A stretch of DNA of 64,000 nucleotides from an uncultured Bacilli bacterium (GTDB taxonomy: Bacteria > Bacillota_I > Bacilli_A > RF39 > UBA660): positions 248,001 through 312,000 of the forward strand of contig CAKPKR010000001.1 of the NCBI GenBank assembly GCA_934167465.1, read 5' to 3'. The notes under the pieces are model-generated. The model was not told the DNA's origin. It did no database searches and worked only from the letters and a program-made list of their open reading frames with translations. The position numbers and the translations under genes are program-made. Shown here piece by piece: positions 58,579 to 64,000 of the stretch (position 1 is its first letter; every line of letters starts with the position of its first letter).

Positions 58579-59004
58579 ATGAAAGAATATATGCAATTAG
58601 CCTATAATGAAGCCTTAAAAGCTTATAAAAAAGGTGATGTACCGATTGGAGCTATAATAATTAAAAATAATAAAGTTATAGCAAAATCATATAATAAAAA
58701 AGAAAAAAATAACAATGCTATATTACACGCAGAATTAGATGTGATAAATAAAGCTTGTAAAAAATTGAAAACTTGGCATTTAGAAGAATGTATATTATAT
58801 ACAACATTAGAACCTTGTTTAATGTGTATGGGTGCTATTGTTCAATCAAGAATAAATGAAATATACTATGCTACTAAAAATAATAATTTTGGAGAAATAA
58901 ATATAATAAAAAAATATAACAAACAAATAAAAATTAATTCTGGATTATTAGAAAAAGAATCAAGTGAATTATTAAAAAAATTCTTTCAAGAAAAAAGAAA
59001 ATAA
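58579..59004 (+). CDS. tadA: tRNA-specific adenosine deaminase
   Basis: Converts A34 to inosine in tRNA-Arg. The 141-residue protein has GDVPIGAIIIKNNKVIAKSY and the zinc/catalytic motifs ILHAELDVINKACKKL (His-Ala-Glu) and TTLEPCLMCMGAIVQSRINE (P-C-x2-C). The frame extends to 58567, but GGTGAT immediately before the ATG at 58579 and the family start fit the inner codon. Between the SRP RNA gene and dnaX, as in Bacillus. Confidence 0.92.
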   Translation: MKEYMQLAYNEALKAYKKGDVPIGAIIIKNNKVIAKSYNKKEKNNNAILHAELDVINKACKKLKTWHLEECILYTTLEPCLMCMGAIVQSRINEIYYATKNNNFGEINIIKKYNKQIKINSGLLEKESSELLKKFFQEKRK

Positions 59005-59020
59005 CATAATTATTTTCTTT
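58995..59020 (+). terminator. Terminator of tadA
   Basis: Ten-base stem AAGAAAATAA/TTATTTTCTT overlapping the stop codon, then T residues. Confidence 0.65.
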
Positions 59021-59025
59021 TATTA

Positions 59026-59034
59026 TGTTATAAT
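59026..59034 (+). promoter_or_regulatory. Extended -10 promoter of the dnaX operon
   Basis: TGTTATAAT (TG-n-TATAAT), 20 bases before dnaX; no convincing -35. Confidence 0.5.
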
Positions 59035-59053
59035 ATCTATTAGAGGTGAAAAT

Positions 59054-60466
59054 ATGTATCAAACATTATATCGTAAATATAGACCTTCAAATTTTAATGA
59101 AGTAGTAGGACAAAAAATAATTGTTCAAACATTAAAAAATGCAATCAAAAATAATACATTGTCTCACGCTTATTTATTTACTGGACCAAGAGGAACTGGT
59201 AAAACAAGTATTGCTAAAATATTAGCTAAAACAATTAACTGTACTGATTTAAAAGATGAAACACCTTGTAATAAATGTGTTAATTGTACACAAAATAATT
59301 TAAATCCTTTAGATATAATAGAAATCGATGCTGCATCTAATAATGGTGTAGATGAAATAAGAGAACTAAAAAGTAAAGTTAATCTAGTACCATCACTTGG
59401 AAAATACAAAATATATATAATAGATGAGGTTCATATGTTATCAACTGGAGCATTTAATGCGTTACTAAAAACATTAGAAGAACCACCTGGACACGTAATC
59501 TTTGTTTTAGCAACTACTGATCCACATAAAGTTCCAGCAACAATTCTTTCAAGATGCCAAAGGTTTGATTTTAAGAGACTAAATCAAAATGAGATAGTAT
59601 CAAGATTAAAGGAAATTTCTAAAAAAGAAAATATTGAAATAACAGAAGAAGCATTAAATGAAATAGCTACACTTTCAAATGGTGGAATGCGTGATGCTTT
59701 AAGCTTATTGGATCAAGCAATAGCTTATTCAGAACAAAATATAACATTAGACGATATTCACGAAATAAACGGAACAATAACTCCAGAGGAACAGCTAGAA
59801 TTTATTAAAAATATATTATCATCTGATATCGAAACAATTTTAAAGAAAATAGATAATTACGAAAATAATGGAAAAGACTTTATAAAACTTACAGAAGAAA
59901 TAATAAATTTTTTACGAAATATAATAATATATAAATGCGCTCCAAAATTTTATGAAGAAAAAATTAAATACAATATAGAAATCGAAAATATCGATACAGA
60001 TAAAATATTTAAATATATTAAAGAATTTAATAATATACTTAATGATATGAAAAATTCAAATAATCCAAAAATATTATTTGAATTAACAATAATTAAATTA
60101 CTGGATACTAAGAAAGATTTAAAGAAAATAAGAATAAATAATACTTTGTGTAATTTTAACAAAAAAGAACTATTAGACTTTATACCATTAGTAAATAAAA
60201 TAAATGAAATAAATGAAACTAAATATAATGAAATCAAAAAAATAATAAATAAAGGAACAGTTAAAGCAGTTGGTAAAGAAAATATTATATTCTTATTAGA
60301 AGATGAATCAAATATATTTAATAATAATCTAGAATTAATAGATGAATTATTTGAAAAAACATTTAATAAAAAATATAAATTAATATCAGTTTCTCTAGAT
60401 GAATGGGAAATAATAAAAAAAGAATTTAACAATAAAGAAAAAAAATATGAATATATTGCTGAATAG
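59054..60466 (+). CDS. dnaX: DNA polymerase III subunit gamma/tau (short form)
   Basis: Clamp-loader ATPase. The 470-residue protein has QTLYRKYRPSNFNEVVGQ, Walker A FTGPRGTGKTSIAKILA and the zinc module CNKCVNCTQ. Walker B YIIDEVHMLSTGAFNALLK and the arginine finger SRCQRF follow. It is shorter than Bacillus DnaX (about 560), lacking most of the disordered tau linker. First gene of the dnaX-ebfC-recR run. Confidence 0.95.
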   Translation: MYQTLYRKYRPSNFNEVVGQKIIVQTLKNAIKNNTLSHAYLFTGPRGTGKTSIAKILAKTINCTDLKDETPCNKCVNCTQNNLNPLDIIEIDAASNNGVDEIRELKSKVNLVPSLGKYKIYIIDEVHMLSTGAFNALLKTLEEPPGHVIFVLATTDPHKVPATILSRCQRFDFKRLNQNEIVSRLKEISKKENIEITEEALNEIATLSNGGMRDALSLLDQAIAYSEQNITLDDIHEINGTITPEEQLEFIKNILSSDIETILKKIDNYENNGKDFIKLTEEIINFLRNIIIYKCAPKFYEEKIKYNIEIENIDTDKIFKYIKEFNNILNDMKNSNNPKILFELTIIKLLDTKKDLKKIRINNTLCNFNKKELLDFIPLVNKINEINETKYNEIKKIINKGTVKAVGKENIIFLLEDESNIFNNNLELIDELFEKTFNKKYKLISVSLDEWEIIKKEFNNKEKKYEYIAE

Positions 60467-60481
60467 AAAGAAGGAATAAAA

Positions 60482-60778
60482 ATGAATATACAAGCAATGA
60501 TGAAACAAGCTCAAAAATTACAAAAAGAAATGATGAATGCTAAAGAAGAAATAGATAATAAAACATACACAGGAACAAGCTCTTTTGTAACTGTAAATGT
60601 TAAAGGAGATAAAACAATAGAAAATATTAAAATAAATCAAGAACAATTAGATAAAGAAGATATTGAAATGTTAGAAGATATTTTGACAGTTGCTATTAAT
60701 AATGCAATGAAAGAAATTGATAAAGAAACAGAACAAAAAATGGGTAAATATACACAAGGAATGCCAGGTTTATTTTAA
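60482..60778 (+). CDS. ebfC: YbaB/EbfC family nucleoid-associated protein
   Basis: Small DNA-binding protein. The 98 residues begin MNIQAMMKQAQKLQKEMMNA, have the family's TGTSSFVTVNVKGDKTIENI core, and end GKYTQGMPGLF, close to the canonical MPGLF end. Stop and recR start overlap by one base. Confidence 0.94.
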   Translation: MNIQAMMKQAQKLQKEMMNAKEEIDNKTYTGTSSFVTVNVKGDKTIENIKINQEQLDKEDIEMLEDILTVAINNAMKEIDKETEQKMGKYTQGMPGLF

Positions 60779-61377
60779 TGAAATATCCAACAACCTTAAT
60801 GAATTTAATTGAATGTTATAAAAAACTACCAGGCATTGGTGAAAAAACAGCAGAAAGAATGGCAATATCAACACTAGAAATGGATGATGAAATAATTGAA
60901 TTATTTTCAGAATCATTAAAAAATGTTAAAACAAAAATTACAAGATGTAAAAAATGTAATAATTTAGCAGAAGGTGATTTATGTGAAGTATGTAAAATGC
61001 CAAACAGAGATGAAACAACAATATGCGTAGTAGAAGAACCAAAAAATGTTGTATTATTTGAAAAAGTTGGTTCATATAAAGGTTTATATCATGTATTAGA
61101 TGGATTAATATCCCCATTAGATGGAGTTGATCCAAGTGATTTAAATATAAGCAGTTTAATTAAAAGAATAGAAGAAGAAAAAATAAAAGAAGTAATAATA
61201 GCAGTTAAACCTAGTATTGAAGGTGAAACTACATCATTATATATATCAAAATTATTAGAAAAATTACCTGTTAAAGTTTCTAAAATAGCACATGGAATTC
61301 CAATTGGTGTAGATATGGAATATATAGATGCTCTAACACTTGAATTAGCAATTGAAGACAGAACGAATTTATCATAA
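60778..61377 (+). CDS. recR: Recombination protein RecR
   Basis: Works with RecF/RecO at DNA gaps. The 199-residue protein has LPGIGEKTAERMA (HhH), the zinc finger CKKCNNLAEGDLCEVC, and a TOPRIM domain with CVVEEPKNVVLFEKVG and YHVLDGLISPLDGVDPSDL. The C-terminal ARGIPxG-like AHGIPIGVDMEYID ends the core. Normal length. Confidence 0.95.
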   Translation: MKYPTTLMNLIECYKKLPGIGEKTAERMAISTLEMDDEIIELFSESLKNVKTKITRCKKCNNLAEGDLCEVCKMPNRDETTICVVEEPKNVVLFEKVGSYKGLYHVLDGLISPLDGVDPSDLNISSLIKRIEEEKIKEVIIAVKPSIEGETTSLYISKLLEKLPVKVSKIAHGIPIGVDMEYIDALTLELAIEDRTNLS

Positions 61378-61414
61378 TAAAAAAAAATAAACATATAATC
61401 AAATGGGTGATTAT

Positions 61415-61600
61415 ATGAAAAAAATAATTAAAATAATAAAAAAAATAGTATTTAGTGCATTATTATTATATGGATATAATGTAATAGCGGCTCCCTTAAA
61501 TGTAATAATACCTATAAATTTTATAAATATTGGAATAATGACAATATTGGGAATACCTGCTTTATTTGCACTAATATTTATTAATATAATTGTATTTTAA
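61415..61600 (+). CDS. BofA-like small membrane protein
   Basis: A 61-residue protein with two hydrophobic segments and the pattern ALLLYGYNVIAAPLNVIIPI, NIGIMTILGIPALFALIFIN, matching the BofA/pro-sigmaK-processing-inhibitor family. In Bacillus bofA lies just after recR, as here. No sporulation genes are seen in the window, so a sporulation role is unlikely or unknown. GGTGATT precedes the ATG at 61415. Confidence 0.82.
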   Translation: MKKIIKIIKKIVFSALLLYGYNVIAAPLNVIIPINFINIGIMTILGIPALFALIFINIIVF

Positions 61601-61611
61601 GAAGGTGAATT

Positions 61612-62523
61612 ATGCTTGATGAATATATTGAAGAACAAAAAATAGCATATAAAGTATTAAGAAATGCTGTAACAAAAGATAAATGTGCTCACGCATATTT
61701 ATTAGAAACAAATGGATATTTAAAAAAAGAAGAATTTGCTAAAGCATTTGCTAAATGTGTACTTTGTCCTTATAAATATAGTAATAATCAAAAATGTGTT
61801 AATTGTACACAATGTGAAAATATTGATAAAAACATATTTAGTGAAATAAAAATAATTAGTCCTGAAAAGGATAGTTTGTGGATAAAAAAAGAACAACTGT
61901 TAGAACTACAAGAAGAATTTATGACAAAAAGCTTATTATCAAGTAAAAAAATATATATCATAACAGATGCTACTAAATTAAATACTTCATCGGCAAATTC
62001 AATATTAAAATTTTTAGAAGAACCTGCTGATAATATAATAGCAATTCTTCTAGCTGACAATATTCATCAATTATTAGATACGATAGTATCAAGATGTCAA
62101 ATAATATCATTGGTAAATAAAAAACAAAAAGAAAATATACTAGAATCATTATTATCTGTAAAATTAGATAATTTAGACGAAATAAAAGATACTATAATTA
62201 ATTATGTAAGTGAATTAGAAAAAAATAAAAAAGAAATGATTTTATTTAATAAAAAATATTTTCATAATAATATAAAAGAAAAAAATGAATTAATTGCTGC
62301 TTTTGAAATAATGATTTTATATTATAAAGACGCTATTAATTTAAAATTAAATAGAAAACCTGAAGTAATAGAAAATATTAATAATATATTATTAACTAAT
62401 ACAATTCAAGAATTAAATGAAAAAATTAAAATAATAACAAACTTAAAAAAGAACATATATGTAAATGCTAATACAAATTTATTAATGGACAAGCTAGTAA
62501 TTGAATTAGGAGGTGTAAAATGA
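61612..62523 (+). CDS. holB: DNA polymerase III delta-prime subunit
   Basis: Clamp-loader subunit. The 303-residue protein has CAHAYLLETNGYLKKEEFAK, a zinc-like set CVLCPY...KCVNCTQC, the ITDATKLNTSSANSILKFLE-type sensor segment (about 120-142), and SRCQII. The Walker A is degenerate, as expected for delta-prime. Overlaps ricT by four bases. Confidence 0.9.
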   Translation: MLDEYIEEQKIAYKVLRNAVTKDKCAHAYLLETNGYLKKEEFAKAFAKCVLCPYKYSNNQKCVNCTQCENIDKNIFSEIKIISPEKDSLWIKKEQLLELQEEFMTKSLLSSKKIYIITDATKLNTSSANSILKFLEEPADNIIAILLADNIHQLLDTIVSRCQIISLVNKKQKENILESLLSVKLDNLDEIKDTIINYVSELEKNKKEMILFNKKYFHNNIKEKNELIAAFEIMILYYKDAINLKLNRKPEVIENINNILLTNTIQELNEKIKIITNLKKNIYVNANTNLLMDKLVIELGGVK

Positions 62524-63305
62524 AAATAGTTGGTGTTAGATTTAATGAAGATGAACAATTAACTTACTATTATGTTAAAGATTTAGAATTAAAGAAAAAT
62601 GTAACTGTAATAGTAGAAGATAATGACACATTAAAATTTGGTAAAGTTGTGACTCCAATCCATAATATAGAAGAAAAGAAACTAACAAAAGAACTAGGAA
62701 ATGTAGTTAGAATAGCGACAAAAAAAGATTTTAATAAACATTTAAATAATTTAAAACAAGCAGAAATAGCCTTAAAAAAATGTAAAGAATTAGTTAAAAA
62801 ATATAAATTAGAAATGAATTTAATTGATGCAACCTATACATTTAATCAAGATCAATTAATATTTCACTTCTATGCTGATTCAAGAATAGACTTTAGAGAT
62901 TTAGCTAAGGAATTAGCAACTATCTATAAAACAAGAATAGAGCTTAGACAAATTGGAGTTAGAGATAAAGCAAAAAAAGTATGTGGTATCGGTGTATGTG
63001 GACAAAAATTATGCTGTTCTAGATTTTTAAATGAATTTGATTCAGTATCAATATCAATGGCTAAAAATCAAAACTTATCATTAAATCCATCTAAAATAAA
63101 TGGTGTTTGTGGTAGACTTTTATGTTGCTTAAAATATGAAGATGAATGTTATAAAGAATGTAAAAAAAATCTTCCAAATGTTGGAGCAACAATTAATACA
63201 GAAAAAATTAAAGGAAAAGTAATATCTGTTGATATCTTAGGTCAGAAATATGTTGTTAGTACTGAAAAAGGAAACATTGAAGTTGATGTAAATGGAAGTA
63301 ATTAA
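62520..63305 (+). CDS. ricT: RicT/YaaT PSP1-domain protein
   Basis: In Bacillus RicT forms an iron-sulfur complex with RicA and RicF that affects RNase Y action and competence. The 261-residue protein has the PSP1 core with DSRIDFRDLAKELATIYKTR, IELRQIGVRDKAK and the cysteine cluster CGIGVCGQKLCCSRFL, CGRLLCCLKYEDECYKEC. A beta-rich C-terminal domain follows. It follows holB, as in Bacillus. Confidence 0.93.
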   Translation: MKIVGVRFNEDEQLTYYYVKDLELKKNVTVIVEDNDTLKFGKVVTPIHNIEEKKLTKELGNVVRIATKKDFNKHLNNLKQAEIALKKCKELVKKYKLEMNLIDATYTFNQDQLIFHFYADSRIDFRDLAKELATIYKTRIELRQIGVRDKAKKVCGIGVCGQKLCCSRFLNEFDSVSISMAKNQNLSLNPSKINGVCGRLLCCLKYEDECYKECKKNLPNVGATINTEKIKGKVISVDILGQKYVVSTEKGNIEVDVNGSN

Positions 63306-64000
63306 TTATTTATTAGGCTATGAAAAATTAAAAATATATCAAAATACTGATATGTTTAATTTTTCTTTAGATTCAGTTTTGCTTCCTAACTTTGTTACAT
63401 TAAGTAAAAAAACAAAAAAAATACTAGACATAGGAACAGGGAATGCTGTAATACCAATAATATTATCTACAAAAACATCTGCGAAAATTGATGCCATAGA
63501 AATTCAAAAAGAAGTATATGAATTAGGTAAAAAATCAATTGAACTAAATAACCTTCAAAATCAAATTAGAATTTTAAATATGGATATAAAAGATTATAGT
63601 AACACTTGTGAAACAGATACTTATGATACTATAACTTGTAATCCACCATTCTTTAAAGTGAATGAAACATCTAATTTAAATGAATCCGAGTATAAAATAA
63701 TAGCTCGTCATGAAGTAAAATTGAACTTAGATGACTTAATGTCTGTAGCACGCAAACTACTAAAAAACAATGGAAATATAGCTATAGTTCATCGTACTGA
63801 TAGACTAATTGATATAATCGAAACAATGCGAAAGTATAATATCGAACCTAAAAAAATTAGATTAATATATCCTAAGAAAAATACTAATTCAAATATTTTA
63901 TTAATTGAAGGTACTAAAAATGGAAAACCAGGATTAAAAATTTTAAGTCCTTTAATTAGTCACAGTGAATTAGATGAATATACAGATGAAATAAAAGAAT
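63292..64000 (+). CDS. tRNA1(Val) adenine-N6 methyltransferase-like protein, 3' end cut by window
   Basis: SAM-dependent methyltransferase of the TrmN6/YabB family. From the ATG at 63292, inside the end of ricT, the frame is open to the window edge (236 codons). It reads NYLLGYEKLKIYQNTDMFNF, SLDSVLLPNF, the SAM motif ILDIGTGNAVIPIILS, the catalytic TCNPPFFKV (NPPF) and RHEVKLNLDDLM. In Bacillus yabB also follows yaaT. Confidence 0.9.
   Translation, partial: MEVINYLLGYEKLKIYQNTDMFNFSLDSVLLPNFVTLSKKTKKILDIGTGNAVIPIILSTKTSAKIDAIEIQKEVYELGKKSIELNNLQNQIRILNMDIKDYSNTCETDTYDTITCNPPFFKVNETSNLNESEYKIIARHEVKLNLDDLMSVARKLLKNNGNIAIVHRTDRLIDIIETMRKYNIEPKKIRLIYPKKNTNSNILLIEGTKNGKPGLKILSPLISHSELDEYTDEIKE

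Noticed and set aside
1..64000. tRNA, rRNA or tmRNA genes
   Set aside because: None was recognised by eye on either strand; a covariance search would be decisive.

Overview
The window is a very AT-rich stretch of chromosome from a low-GC Gram-positive bacterium. It uses the standard bacterial code: TGG for Trp, TGA as a real stop. Gene order follows the Bacillus subtilis origin region: rpsR-ssb-rpsF, ychF, DUF951, mscS, parB-parA, noc-like, rsmG, mnmG, mnmE, jag, yidC, rnpA, rpmH, oriC, dnaA, dnaN, recF, gyrB, gyrA, parS sites, SRP RNA, tadA, dnaX, ebfC, recR, bofA, holB, ricT, trmN6. Membrane proteins and lgt point to a single-membrane cell. The mixture of Bacilli core genes and many unfamiliar small proteins fits an uncultured gut-type Bacilli/Mollicutes-like lineage (for example RF39), but that placement is inference.

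Layout: 1-4052 is the head of the S10 ribosomal protein operon, read leftward. 4086-14694 holds an unknown HTH-repeat-like protein, the S6/SSB/S18 operon, a few membrane proteins, ychF, a first surface-like protein, an AbgT-type transporter, DUF951, MscS and ParAB. 14769-18660 is accessory: a broken and an intact pilin-leader gene, a second surface-like protein and an ISL3-type transposase remnant. 18665-27218 is core (ftsH, tilS, trxB, lgt, uvrB), interrupted by a small XRE regulator and an RHH protein. 27219-36441 is accessory: repeats, a CDP-alcohol phosphatidyltransferase-like protein, XRE/membrane proteins, an orphan DnaG-type zinc-ribbon protein, a DUF2207 protein and a ManC-like enzyme. 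36451-48851 leads through the noc-like gene, three more surface-like proteins, two more small XRE regulators and the tRNA-modification/membrane-insertase/rpmH block. The likely oriC is at about 49065-49410. From dnaA rightward, genes read away from the origin and core functions dominate, with ComK sitting between dnaN and recF.

The most interesting signal is a family of five secreted or membrane-anchored proteins (starts near 10426, 18273, 38993, 43893, 44763). They share a near-identical N-terminal cassette and have diverging C-termini. Four are preceded by a promoter whose -35 and -10 boxes are separated by a spacer containing exactly ten G residues (19 bp spacer), a classic arrangement for slipped-strand phase variation. 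The fifth has no G tract. Its promoter spacer holds an operator half of a paired palindrome shared with a divergent small XRE regulator. Three such small XRE genes occur in the window. Each has its own two-site operator, different in sequence but with the same 25 bp centre-to-centre spacing. Together these look like two ways, stochastic and repressor-controlled, of switching surface proteins. This interpretation is inference from sequence layout.
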